Shown: piece after piece, positions 24,088-36,271 of the stretch
How positions within the stretch are numbered: the stretch's first letter is position 1
Layout: every line of letters starts with the position of its first letter
Source: Auanema rhodensis
Lineage: Eukaryota > Nematoda > Chromadorea > Rhabditida > Rhabditidae
Reading direction: 5' to 3'
Assembly (NCBI GenBank): GCA_964057225.1
Contig: OZ059896.1
Span: forward strand, 11,036,001-11,100,000
Length of the DNA: 64,000 nt
Position numbers and translations under genes: made by a program
The notes under the pieces: generated by a model
Told to the model about the DNA's origin: nothing
Databases searched by the model: none
What the model saw: only the letters and a program-made list of their open reading frames with translations

Positions 24088-26046
24088 TCAATAATATGGT
24101 TGTCTTCCACCATACGGCCTTCTAGGAGGCCCGTAATTATTATAACTTTCATAATTTGTATAGGAATCATATTGCTCATATTGATTTTCAAACCCGTTGT
24201 ATCCTCCTGTTCCAGCGCTGTAAGACGGTTCGTAATTTCTTGCTCGGGGCGTAGGTGCTGATAAATAAGAGTTGTTCTTTTCTGGATTAGCTTTTTTTCG
24301 ATACCTGGTTGAGGACCATTACGTGGAGGCCCATAGGCTTCACTTACACATTTCCATGAAATTTGTCGCATTGAAGGAGGCATATCATTATAAGGAAAAA
24401 GTTCAACATATCTAAATAAGTTATTAAGAATACATACGTTTTTATAATGAACAAACCTTCGCCCCATGTGTTTGTTGTTCCTTCGTAAAGCTTCATTTGC
24501 CTCTTCTACAGAGCTGAATTCGATGCAAGCGTCACCTGAAGCTCGATTCTGAGCGTTGTAACCTAGCTGAAATAAAAATATAATATTATAAGATTTTTAA
24601 TTTTTAATAGACCATGATAGACTGGCAATGTAGAGGGTAAAAGAAATGTTCAATTTCACGAGCATCAGCGTCAAAGGGTATTCCTCTCATATATACCTAC
24701 AAAATAGTTTCAGTTTTCATCAAGGATGGAAGCCCTTCCGTACCTTAGGAGGAATATAATAATCTCTTTCTCGCCCTCTGTATCGACATTCATCCCTCGG
24801 TCTCATAGAATAAGGTTCGTGACGATAGCTCCCACCACCGCGATTATATGGTCCACGACGTTCTTCCTCCCAGTATAATTCATAAGAGCCATCAAAAGCT
24901 CGTCTTAAAAAGTAAGATTGTTCGTGTGGTAAAGCCAAGAACAGACGGTGGTCGTGGATATGTGAATGACATCAACGAAGGTGGACCACGTTCTCTTTTT
25001 TTGTTATAGCCACTGCTATGATCTTGACGATGTCGGGCAAGATCATCGGCAGTAGTACGGAATATTTCAATGTATCTAAACATCAATAGGATTATACAGA
25101 AAACTCGAGAGAAGAAAACTTCAATCCCTTTATTGCCCCACCTTGTTCCCATGGACTTCTTATTATATTCCAATGCTTTGGTTGCTTGTTCCTTGGAGGC
25201 TAGGCGGACAAAAGCTTCCCCACTAGGTCTCCCTCCCGAACGCCCGATAACCACCTCTTCACAGTCAAGCCCTAACACCCAAACCCTCTTATAAAGGTTA
25301 AAACAAAAAAAAACACATAATGTAGACAAACCCACCATTTAAGAACTCCCTAACATCTTGAACATTTGATGTATAAGGAAGTCCTCTCAATCGAACAACA
25401 TTTCCTTGGTCTTTTGGAACACCACGAGCTTTCATGATAGCTATATCTTTTTCAGATACTGTGAACACTTTAAAAAAAATTTGAATTTGAATTTTGTTCC
25501 TGCTTACCTTCAATATAGCGATTTTCCATCCTTCCTTTATCGAACTCCAACGCTTTTGAAACATCCTCATTTGCTTCTAACTGACAATAAGCTTCACCAC
25601 TGGGTCTGCCATCTCTTCCAGTTAGTATAATTACGTCTACAACTTTTATACCTAAAAAGAAAATATTAGAACATAATCAAAAATATTTAAATACCATCTA
25701 AAAAAGTCATTATATCCTCTTCTGCAGAATTGAATGGAAGCCCACGTAAACGAATATAATTGTTGGTTGAAACAGCGGCTTCTTTCTGTTCAGTATCATC
25801 GGTCTGATCATTCGAATGATAATCTTCTTCTTGAACGTCTTGAAAAGAATCAAGCGTCTCCTGTTTTTCGAATATTGAGCATTCAGCGGCTTGCATATTG
25901 GGCTCAGAACTATCATTTGTAATTTGATTATCCTGTCCTCCGTCCAAAGATTTTGCTTCTTGCTCTTCTGATTTGTTGGCGTTTATATCTTCGTTGTCGT
26001 TCACTTCTACAGAACTTAAATCGATATTGGGCTTGTTTCCTTCCAT
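24088..26046 (-). CDS. hrpf-1: hnRNP F/H-like protein with three quasi-RRM domains
   Basis: RNA-binding protein of the hnRNP F/H family, whose quasi-RRMs bind G-rich RNA and regulate splicing and processing in the nucleus. ATG at 26046 starts an acidic, Gln/Ser/Asp-rich N-terminal extension of about 95 residues. qRRM1 begins NNYIRLRGLPFNSAEEDI and continues GRDGRPSGEAYCQL; qRRM2 has NVVRLRGLPYTSNVQDVREF, CEEVVIGRSGGRPSGEAFVR and YIEIFRTT; qRRM3 has VYMRGIPFDADAREIEHFF, ASGDACIEFSSVEEANEALR and RRYVELF. Between 2 and 3 lies a Gly/Arg/Tyr-rich linker (RRGPYNRGGGSYRHEPYS), and the C-terminus is Tyr/Gly-rich, ending GPPRRPYGGRQPYY. The RLRGLPF-type RNP motifs and repeated RPSGEA are diagnostic. 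It lies 186 bp upstream of UPF2 on the same strand. The symbol is given by resemblance to the C. elegans homologue; one-to-one orthology is inferred. Confidence 0.92.
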
Positions 26047-26903
26047 AATAGTAAATTCTATAAGAACCAAATTGTAAAAATGTCGCTTTACAAAACTTTG
26101 TACACATCTTAAACAAGTAAATTTTAATTTCAAGACCCTATACTAAAATAATAATACGAAGCCTCGTAAAAATATATCTAGTGTACAAACTTAGCATTAA
26201 AAATACAAGTTATCTTTGCATTTGAATATAGATTATAGCTTCACCTAATTTTTATTTTTTTTATTCTGATTTAAACAGGAACGTAAAAATCGCGAGCATT
26301 AAAAAGCTGTAGCGTCTGTTGCAAAAGAATATTTCGCATTAGAGCGCGATATCTGCACGTGATATAAAATAACATACATTAGGCTTTTTATTATGAAATT
26401 TTTTCCTTTATACCTTTTCTTTTGCATTCATAAATTAACACGATAAAAAAATGATGTTAATAAAAAAAATGAAATTCAGTGATCATCGGAACGATTCTTC
26501 GAGGTGAGCTAATATGACAATGGTACATTTTAAACTAAAACTTAATACTCATTTTACGCTCAATTAGACCTGATCTGCTTGCATGAATTTCGATTCTATA
26601 ATTCTATTTAGAAAGTACGATCTAAACTGATTTGATGTGATTCGAAGAAATATTCAAAAAAATAATATTTTTAAAACATCCGTACTATCTGGTATACATA
26701 GTTTTTTACTTTTCTGGTAGAGTGTAATTATTATACTTTGCTTTTCTTTATAAACAATTTTAATAAGGTGATCAAATTTCTGTATTTCAATTCACTATGT
26801 ACAATCACCGAGAACATAACAGTTTTTTCAAATATAATATATAGTCAACTTATTTGCAATTATCAGTTGAACGCTCTAAACTAAACATTTCTGAATCTAT
26901 AAC
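26047..26903. other. Intergenic spacer between OSM-3 and hnRNP genes
   Basis: AT-rich sequence with no exon-like frames. It holds the 3' UTR of the OSM-3 gene and the promoter of the hnRNP-like gene, both on the - strand. The gap is long for an operon, so I place the promoter of the hnRNP/UPF2 pair here. Confidence 0.6.
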
Positions 26904-29900
26904 CTATCGTGTAATAGCATCCAACCGTGCGGGCCTCTTCGCACTTTGAGAACGTTCATAGATGTCCTCAGAATAAACTACTCCATTCAAAAGATTTTCA
27001 AATGTAGATGCTTTTCTTGGAAAGTACGATTTCACATCTGAAGCTAAAAATTGTTATCCTAGCAGAAATTTTTATAAACAGTATATTACCCATATTACGA
27101 TGTTGTTCTTTATATTTGTTGACTATATTTGTTTGCTTCACTGGTTTAAAATAATTATTTGCCAAGTCCTCTGCTTCGCTTTTATTCAATCTCTGAAAGG
27201 TAATCGATTTATCATATTTCTATGCTATTCCATACCGTTCTCAGTTTTGATCCTTCATCGTCATATTGTGGTCGAATAATAGGTTCTTGCTTCATCGAAT
27301 TTGTGTATCCTGAAAAAGTTGTCGAATCAAAAAGTTTAATTATTTAATGCTCAAGATGAACGTTAGGAAAAAAAAGCAATTTAATGTTTGAGCAAAGTTT
27401 CACAAACCATTTCCAGCGTTAGGTAATACAGTTCTACTCATACTCATCTCAGGCAATATCCACTTTCCTTCATCTTCATTCCATATAGAGTCTTTTTTAA
27501 TTTTTTCAAGATTGTAATAATTACTGTCCTAAATTTTGATATTTTAAATAAGATATGTGATTAATATCATTACCTTTTTAATAGTTGGCTGAATTTTGTC
27601 TAATATTTGAATAAATAATTTTAGTTGCTGATCTTGTTTACGTATTGTTTCCAGGTAATCAAGTCGATCCAATTCAAATTCGCCTTGTAAATCTTCAATA
27701 TCATGCTCTAATGCTTTACACTGAAAAAAAAGCATCGAAAATGTATTTAAACGAATTTTCCCACTCTTTTCTGCTCCTTTTGTAGCTGCTTCATTACTGC
27801 ATCCAATTTTTCTTGAGTTGAATTATAGACTTGAAGTAATGGATCGTCAGTATTAACGTTAAGGGCCGCTGTAAAACAGTTAATATATTCTGAAAAAATT
27901 ATTAACTGTACCTGCTAAACGTTCGCCTTTAGTTTGTGCTTCTTTCAATTTTTTTAATCGTTTTTGTTTTAACTGTTCATTATTAATCTAAAAACAATAT
28001 ATTGCCCATGAATATTCAAGAATACACATTGTCTTACTTGTTCTCCACCTACAAATTGCCCTTGCAATTGTTTCAATTTTTTAGCTGCTTCATCTGGTTC
28101 CATAGTTCCCATACCGTCTAGTTCAGCATTAGCCTAAAATTTTGTGTCATATGCTTGAAATTAGTATTTTATAATATTTTTGAACCTGTTCATAATGCTG
28201 TCTTAGCATTTCTAAGTCTTTTTGTAATTGAACTTTACTAGTTTGTTCCTTCTCATAAGCAATCCTGAATATATATTAGTTCTAATTAGTAGTGAAAGTA
28301 TGTTCTCCTTACCGCATAGAATTCATAGCTTCTTCAAATTCATTTCTAAGCTTTTCTCTTTCTTTATCAATATCAAAGGAATTCGTCACGACAGAAGCAT
28401 CTGAATCATACATTTGTGAAATTATTTTTCAAACTATTGTAAATAAGGTAAAAGTAACCTCCAGCATTCACAAGACTCTTCAATCGTTCAATTTCTTGTT
28501 GGTATTCTCGTAGTAAAGCATCTTTAGGATCCTCATTAATCTTAGGCTTGTTTTTAATATTTTTAGCTCTATTTGCATATCTTAAGTCAAATATAAACTT
28601 TAGTAATTTGATTAAATGAAGCTTTATATTACCTCAGTGTTGATAAAGTTTCATCATAGTTATTATCAGACGGAGAAATGCAAGCAACCATAATTGTCTT
28701 GGTATTACCTCCCAAAGAATCCTAGAATATAAGCCATAATATAAAAAAAAATTTATTAGTTACTTGAAGTAGACGTGTCAATTTACTGTCTCGATATGGT
28801 ATATGTTTGACTTTTCCATCAACTAAGGCAGAAATTACATTTCCCAAAGCGGATAATGATAAGTTGATCTTAGTTGCTTCCTTAAATCGCTCTCCCGTAG
28901 CACCTGATATGTGTGATATATCATATTGTTGATTGTTTGTTAAAAAACAGATTATTACCAGTTTTGGATTGTCTTTCACTGCCAGCTAAATCAACCAAAT
29001 TTAATTTTCCAGTTCTTATGCTTCCACTTTCATTCATTCCTTCAACATATACAGTGAAAATTGAATGACTTCTTGAGGAATCCTGAGAAAAATAGAATGT
29101 ATTTCCTCAAAAACTTTAGAATTTTAAACTTTGTTCATTAATGTGGCTCCAACATGGCGATTACTAAATCCCTTTATCATCATTTCATGACAAGATTTAA
29201 CATCGTGGCAAATATGCATAGACAATCCAGATACATATACACCTTTTTCGGGATTTTCCTGAAAAAATCTTTTGTTTTATATCAAGAGTTGTTAACTACC
29301 TTGATTTCTAGCTTTTGAGTTCTATCTGCTCCCAGAAGATCTCGAACTTCTTCATTATATATCTCCAAATAACTACAATGTATTAGAAATTTTACATTTT
29401 CCGTCGTAGCTGTAGCCACAAAAATGTGTTCGAAAGCTCGTGGAATGACTCCCCTTTGGGCAGCAACATCAGCAACGCCTATGTTTTAGTTTTGTCTACT
29501 AAACGTTTAATGTTCAATCAAAACCTTGCATTGAAAACGTTTTTCCAGATCCTGTTTGTCCATATGCGAATACAGTGCCATTATAACCTTCTATAACATT
29601 CTGAAAAGCAGTAATGAATGAACTATATTCAATAGTATAAAAATGTCAACGATGTTAAATTATAATCAGAATCGAAATTCTTTAAGAGATGACTTAATTG
29701 ATATTAGATATGATATGACAAAAGGGATCAAACATTATTTTCATGTATTACACATATAAACTATATAAATATATTATACATTGATGTTCTAATATATGGG
29801 AAAACATACTTCAACAAGGGGAAAAACAATATCATTATAGATTTGCTCTCCGGTAGAATCCATGTAATAAGCTCCATCAAATGTAAATTCTTTTGGTGGG

Positions 29901-30418
29901 CCTTCTGGTTGAGTTAAAACTACTTGTCCTTGATTACTGTTCATCTCCACACATACCTAGGATATATAAATATATTTATATAAACATTAAACCTTTAATT
30001 TTCAATTTTTGTTCTCAAATTTATAAGTTTAAATTCTTTTTATTCTGCTGAGTGCAGCAATTCATTGAAGCAAAAAGCTTAAAAGGTCTTTTAATGTAAA
30101 ATTAAAGTAAAGAAATGCATGAGTACATATGTAATACACACATAATATTATATAAGCACATATCTATGTATATGTCTGTATATTTTCCATATATTTAGAT
30201 AAATATAAAAATATTTACAAAAATTTTTATAATTTTCATAGTTAATAGACTATGATTAACTATATAAATATTAAATTATATTTATTTTACATCATTCATA
30301 CAGTTTTAAAAGAATAACAGTGTATCATCCATCAACTTACGTCTGAATTTAAGCCTTTCTCTCGGTCGTTTAAAGGACGACATCTTGCTATAACTTTTAT
30401 ATTCTCATTCCCAGTCAT
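26904..30418 (-). CDS. osm-3: Homodimeric kinesin-2 motor, OSM-3/KIF17
   Basis: Plus-end-directed kinesin that drives anterograde intraflagellar transport in sensory cilia. ATG at 30418 begins [20 protein letters not shown]. The motor domain (roughly residues 1-335) has [18 protein letters not shown], the P-loop region [32 protein letters not shown], switch [19 protein letters not shown], switch [22 protein letters not shown], then [36 protein letters not shown] and [17 protein letters not shown]. The neck and stalk follow ([19 protein letters not shown] and several short Glu/Lys/Gln-rich coiled-coil exons), then a tail that ends [15 protein letters not shown]. The sequence from MDSTGEQ through KNIKNKP is characteristic of OSM-3/KIF17 rather than the heterotrimeric kinesin-2 subunits. 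The first intron (29959-30340) is the longest; most others are 45-60 bp. Its presence implies ciliated sensory neurons. The gene appears complete. Confidence 0.96.
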
Positions 30419-32110
30419 TTTTGCCTATTGATATTAAATTTTATAAAAAAAAATAATTTAAAAATTATACAATACGAATAAAAGAAAAATATGTATCTTT
30501 ATACAAAATTCAGAATATGAAATAATTCAAATATATGAGTAATTATAGAAATCTAATTTCCGCGATAGACATATATCTCTTCCTTTGAAACGGAAACGAA
30601 GGTAATATAAATCTTTTTTAGATATGGTTTGGCCCGGAACTTCAATATATAGCTTTCGGAGTAACAATTAGAAATGTATCTGTTAGTGATTTCAAGATAT
30701 CTAATACGTACATACGTGATATGACATGCTGTAACAGATTTGATTATCGGAATTCATGCTTTACATTTTACATTTCATATAAGCATTTAGTGGACTATTG
30801 ATAAATTTTCTGTGCACAAAAATAGAGAACATGAGAACGAGAGAAAAGTAAAAAAAAAACAAGAGAAACAATTATATAGAAAGATATATATACATATGTA
30901 TATTCATTGAGAAAAAGATATAGAATATATATGAAAAAAAAAGATTAAAAGACAAAAGACAGGGAGATAGATATTACTTGGTATTGGTTCATTATATTAA
31001 ATTTAAATTCAGAATGTGAGAAAATGTGATGTCCAACTTGCCAAAAGATAAGCTTGAAGTTCAAAGTATAAACATTTCAAGCATTCTTTGACAACCTAAC
31101 TCTTATATATTATCATGAAAATAATGAAAAAGTGAGTTTTCTATAACATAAATGAGCTGCTGCTATGAACATGTATCCATTTAATTATATGGCTTCTATT
31201 GATCTGTAGTGGAGGGCTTATATCTCAAAACAATATAACCATACCACATAATATGAAAAAAAGTTAAAAAATACTATACAGTATACTATATACTAAATCC
31301 AAAGTAAACAGACAATATTACATTTTTCCCTTTATGTTTAAATTGATGATGAATCTGAAAAGTATTAAGTAGCTCTATTCATGGCTATAAGTTTGGAATA
31401 AAGTGAAGCTATATTAAATTATGTAAGACAGATTTGATAGAGATTGAAAAGGAAATGGAAAATCCACATGAGAATTAAAAGATAATCTAAATTTAGAGAG
31501 AGGGAGAGAGCCAGCGTCAGGATAATGAAAGTACGGCTATGTCTGAAGGTGAGAGAGAGAGAGAGCTAGAGAATTCTGCGAAGAGCAAAAAAAAATACAA
31601 GAGATACCATAAGAGAGACTAGAAAGAAGGTCAGGAAAACCGACTTACCAACTCAGTCCCACTATGTGTCGTCTGGCAGAAATTGTGTAATCTTGCTACC
31701 CATAGCAACCCGCTGCTGAATTCTCACATGCTTTTAATGAGTTGGGAAACAAACTAAGTTTAAAAAGAATATAAGAGATTCATAATTTAACAAGTACGTG
31801 ATATGATTTTGTGATTTGATTGTTTTATCTCTAGATATTAAAATTTGTTCAAAGTCTTTATTCATTTGACAAAAATTATCAATATTCCGATGCTTACATG
31901 TGAATGTTTCTATATTTTGATATTCGACCAACTTATTCATATATTTAATATTTCAATTTCTGTCGAATTTTCGATAATTATTTTAAAAATATTTTTTTTT
32001 ATATTTGAAAAATACTAATCAATATGGAGGAATGATCAGAAGATGAAACGATAAAACAAACATGCATAAGTATATAGTTGTACATATATGTATATGTACA
32101 TGTGTAACTT

Positions 32111-32166
<56 letters not shown>

Positions 32167-32377
32167 TATACATACAACCCACTTCTTTCATGAATATGGC
32201 CAAAATATATAGTTAATGATATTATAAATCAATGCTTCAGCGCATTTCAAGAAACATACAAATATATAAAAGTACAAATTAAATGGAAAAATGAAAAACG
32301 AATGTCATGTTAGAATTTCAAGTTTATATTCTTTCTGTTCATTTTTGTATTAAAAATTAACTGAAACCATCTATTTT
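30419..32377. other. Intergenic region: OSM-3 promoter and ceramide synthase 3' side
   Basis: AT-rich spacer between two genes on the - strand. It contains the OSM-3 promoter next to 30418 and a long perfect TA array at 32114-32166. Purine-rich GA runs occur at 31497-31570. A short - strand open frame at 31734-31940 shows no motif and no splice partners. Confidence 0.6.
32114..32166. repeat. TA dinucleotide array, about 25 units
   Basis: Near-perfect (TA)n tract in the spacer upstream of the OSM-3 gene. It is self-complementary and able to extrude as a cruciform. Confidence 0.95.
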
Positions 32378-34591
32378 CTATTCTCTGCGCACTTTTCTTC
32401 GACGAGGTGCATGATCTTCCTTTGAAACTATTTCTTCATCCTCTGAATCGGTGTCGGATTGTGTCTGGTTGTGTGATTTCGTCTTTGTTAATAACTTCTT
32501 GCGTGGTTCATCTGGCTTAGTATCACAATCAGAATCAGAATCAGATCGAACATCCTTAAAGTCAAGTTTAAAACATGATTAATCAGATAAACAGCGTAGA
32601 AATACGAATGAACGGATAAGAAAAACATACCCCTGCGGCTCCTTGAGTAAGAACTTTGACAACAACTCTATAAATGAGATATGTCCACATAATATGAAGA
32701 CCAAGTAAAATAACTAATAAGAAAATAATAAATCTTGGAACATAAGGAACCTATAATAATTCAAATAAAATAATAATAAATCTATAAGTAGTATGATATA
32801 CCTCAGAAAAATCTAAAAGATCATAATCAGGTTGAATTAAGTCAGCAGCTTCAAATAATGCTGAACGTATAAGAACCAATGGATAATAACCTAAGCGGGT
32901 AACGATCCAACTGAAAAGTTTCAAAAGTTATTATCATTCAATTTAAAATTTTCATATAAATATGATAATATAATCATATATGAGAAAATAAAATAATTAG
33001 TTTACCCTAATAAGAAAACAACAAAAGCAACATTGGTAAGTGTTTTCTGATTACGATCATATCTAGTAAGCTTTCCACCTTCTAGTAATATATCAGCTAC
33101 ATCATGAGAAATCAAAACAAGTGTTCCGACCCTTAATAGAAAATAATAAAAATTTATATTAGAAAACTGAAATTACCTGACAAAATTGATAGTCCAACTA
33201 GCAGCAAGCAAACCAATAGTTACAAAATGATGAATAATCAATTGCCAGAAGTCTGAACGTCGAGTATCAATTAATACTGAGGCGATAAGAAGTGAATAGT
33301 AAAATGCAGTTTCAATAGTATAATACCACCTGGAAATAATTATAATTATAAAATATAAATTTAATGAAAAATGTTTTTTATTCCGATGAAAAATGTTTTT
33401 TATTCCGAAAAAAAAGTTAATTAAGAGCTTAAAATGACCTATTATATATAAATCTTACCAGATAGATTGTGGAACCGGATGAAATGGATATCCAATCCAA
33501 CATTGTTTTACATCCCATAGCCAGCTTTGATCCCATAACACGAAACATCCGTACATGAAGGCCATCGCATAATAACTAAATCTCCAAAAGCATTCCAGAA
33601 CTCTTTTGCCTCTGGTATTTCTAGCAAAACCACCAAATAAATGAGACGAAACCTATATGATTTTTGATCAAAATAATAATAAATTTCTTCTTCTTACTAA
33701 GCTAGGTAAATGAGATTTAGGTCCATAGTATCCTAATATATATCCAAGTGGAACACCAACAAATGATTCCCATAAAATTCTAAAAGAGGAAAGGTTAATA
33801 ATCATTATTTTTTTATAATCTGATACATAAGATAGATATAAGCACATGTATCTATACTATCTTATCTCATATTTTGATTATTTTATATGTTTATGGTCTA
33901 CAATGAATTTATATAAATAAAAAAAGTATAATATTCAAATGTTTTCATATATTTGATTGAAATTAACTTTTTTCTTTTATAAAATGAACTTAAATAGAGA
34001 ACAAAATTTAAAGATTTTCGTTATCGCTCAAAATTTAGTTTTATTTGCCTTTGGAATTTGAAAAAGAGTGAATTTAATCAGACACAGTCTTTGATTATGC
34101 TTATCATTTTTTTGTGGTTAGATTGAAATAAACTATGATTAATAGTTTAAAATGTGGATTTTTCAGTTAGTCATATAGAATATAATATTTAAGATTATTA
34201 TTATTAATAATCAATAATATTTTATAGAATAAAAAGTTGACCTGAATGATATATATATATATATAATAGTACTATCAGTTATCCTCATATTGTCTATATA
34301 TAGGATATGAAAGCAAACATCATTGACAAATAAGAATTAGAAGAATGTTACATTTCGTTTCAAATTCAATATTTAGAATTATATATATATTATAAAATTA
34401 TTCTTAAAATATTATATAGTTATTCGTTAATTTATAAATCAAAAATCACAAATAAAAAAACAAAAAAATTACCTTACGATAACTAATGGAATAGCCAAGT
34501 AGATAGGAAAAATTAAATCATGAAACTTGGGTGGAATTTGATGCCATTCAACATCACGTGGCAGCCATAATGCTGGATCCCAGAAACCCAT
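32378..34591 (-). CDS. hyl-1: Ceramide synthase (TLC/Lag1 family, HYL type)
   Basis: ER multi-span acyltransferase that N-acylates sphingoid bases to form (dihydro)ceramide. The protein begins MGFWDPALWLPRDVEWHQIP (ATG at 34591), followed by a first membrane segment (FPIYLAIPLVIVRILWESFV). The TLC domain includes RVLECFWRFSYYAMAFMYG, WLWDVKQCWIGYPFHPVPQS and the Lag1 motif region RRSDFWQLIIHHFVTIGLL then INFVRVGTLVLISHDVADIL, with the paired histidines needed for activity. Later segments are TNVAFVVFLLGWIVTRLGYY and VPRFIIFLLVILLGLHIMW. The cytosolic tail is acidic and basic with Ser-Asp repeats (DVRSDSDSDCD), ending RRRKVRRE, resembling CK2-type phosphorylation tails of this family. There is no homeobox-like insert. 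Resemblance to nematode HYL proteins is strong; HYL-1 versus HYL-2 cannot be settled by eye. Upstream intron near 33.78-34.47 kb is about 690 bp and AT-rich. Confidence 0.94.
33362..33406. repeat. 22-bp tandem duplication in a ceramide synthase intron
   Basis: The unit atgaaaaatgttttttattc plus cg is repeated directly twice. It lies inside an intron and does not touch coding sequence. Confidence 0.85.
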
Positions 34592-35108
34592 TGAATTTGA
34601 GTCTATACTTATGGTTTAGGTTGTCTGAAAGTTGAAAGTAGAATAACTGTATGGAAAAAGGCTGGGTATACAAGTATATTCTGTTATAAGCAAACATTGT
34701 ATTGACCTATATAAAGCAGGAAATATAACGACGATATGGATAAAAACATCTGACTTCTAATGATTACGTTGGTATCGGACTAATTATGAGTATTTGAATC
34801 CAATTACAAATGATAAAGAACATATATATACATCAAACTCATTGTCTATATATTATGTATGTTTACTGGTATTAACAATTATTAAAATTTGTATCAGGTG
34901 AATGAACGATAAAACGGATTTGTAGTGATTCCGGCTTTAGCTGAAGTGTGCCCGAAAAGACAGGCTATATAGAATGAGCCGGTCGAACACGACATGGAGA
35001 ACTAAAGAGAAAGAAAAGAGAGGGAGAGAGAATGGGAGAGGTAATTAAAAGGAAAGTATGAAAGAGAGGAAGAAAGAAAGAAAGAGAAAGAGAGAAGGTG
35101 AGTGAACA

Positions 35109-35139
<31 letters not shown>

Positions 35140-35155
35140 AAGGGAGAGAGAGGGC
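35109..35155. repeat. GA microsatellite
   Basis: Imperfect (GA)n tract on the + strand, part of a longer polypurine stretch from about 34998. Confidence 0.9.
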
Positions 35156-35610
35156 AAGAGTGAACAGGATAAAAGGAACGATGGAAAATATTAAATGTTG
35201 AACATAGATGCATCAAGGTATGAATCATAAACGAATAGATAAGTTAGCTAGTGCATATCTAAAAACTTGAGTTTTTAAATAACGTGGTGTGTATTCATAA
35301 TGATGAGTAATAAATATTAGAGCGTTAGTAATTAGAAAATAATTGATGAAATAGAAGAAAATTATTGTTGTTGCTCTATTAACGAATATTCAGTATATAA
35401 TATGAATATACTCAATCATTCAACATCAATATAACCTTTATGAATTGACCATTGAACCATAGCGACAACGTAGCTACGGATACAACTAATGTTTTAGCTT
35501 GAACATCGAAAGTTTTCTTTAAAAAGAAAAAGAAATTATTGAACAGCTGAAGTTATATGAACAGAAAAGAAACATTACAGGGCGTGAAGGGAAATGTGGT
35601 AAAGGGAAAA

Positions 35611-35629
35611 GGGGGGGGGGGGGGGGGGG
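35611..35629 (+). repeat. Poly-G run of 19 bases
   Basis: Nineteen consecutive guanines on the + strand, expected to be able to form a G-quadruplex. A second run of 13 lies about 180 bp downstream. Confidence 0.95.
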
Positions 35630-35809
35630 CTGGTGAGCAGACGAACACAGAACTGCTTATCGCTCGTTGATGGTGCTCCCCTTGTGTGCGCGTGTGTGCG
35701 CGCTACGAGGTGAGGTGAAGTGAAAAGGGGAATAGAAATAGACAGAGAAGAACAGAGAGCCTGCGAATCGGAAGAAGAAAGAAAGAGGGAGAAGGGAGAA
35801 GGGAAGAGA

Positions 35810-35822
35810 GGGGGGGGGGGGG
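35810..35822 (+). repeat. Poly-G run of 13 bases
   Basis: Thirteen consecutive guanines on the + strand, next to GA-rich sequence. Confidence 0.95.
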
Positions 35823-36271
35823 TTAGAACATACGACGAACGAACGATATGCATAATATGCAAACAGACAATGTTGAATTCTTTGATATGTTTTTAGATGA
35901 ACTTAAAGGATTAATAAAGATATAATATGGTTGTGTTCTCTTAATTTTAAAGTTTCTAAGGTTAATCAGATTATTATTTATTATTTGTTTAACCAATTTA
36001 ATTAGATCAGTAATATAATATTTATTAAATGAATTGTAAGGTTTCTTATATTGTATTATTATTGAAACCTTTTAAATATATTATATGTGATGATAGTATA
36101 TGAAATAATAATATTAATATTATATGAATAAAAGGATTTCAAATATATATAAAGATCAATTGAATAAAAATATATTTTATTATGTAAAATACTATTTATA
36201 TACATATAAAAAAAAAGGTTTTTTCATGTTAATGCCAAAAATTGAGTAATTAATCATTTGTTTCACTCCTA

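Larger units (their letters stand above)
34592..36271. other. Intergenic region with GA tracts and poly-G runs
   Basis: Spacer holding the ceramide synthase promoter side (next to 34591) and the 3' side of the MSP-domain gene. The + strand is strongly purine-rich: long GA tracts at about 34998-35160 and two guanine homopolymers at 35611-35629 and 35810-35822. The region 35580-35830 is much more GC-rich than its surroundings. The - strand frames here are Leu/Ser-rich and follow from the purine repeats, so I do not call them genes. Confidence 0.6.

Noticed and set aside
25070-25922. + strand frames opposite the hnRNP gene
   Set aside because: Antisense shadows of exons with clear quasi-RRM motifs on the - strand.
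34965-35862. Leu/Ser/Pro-rich - strand frames
   Set aside because: They come directly from GA repeats and poly-G runs on the + strand.
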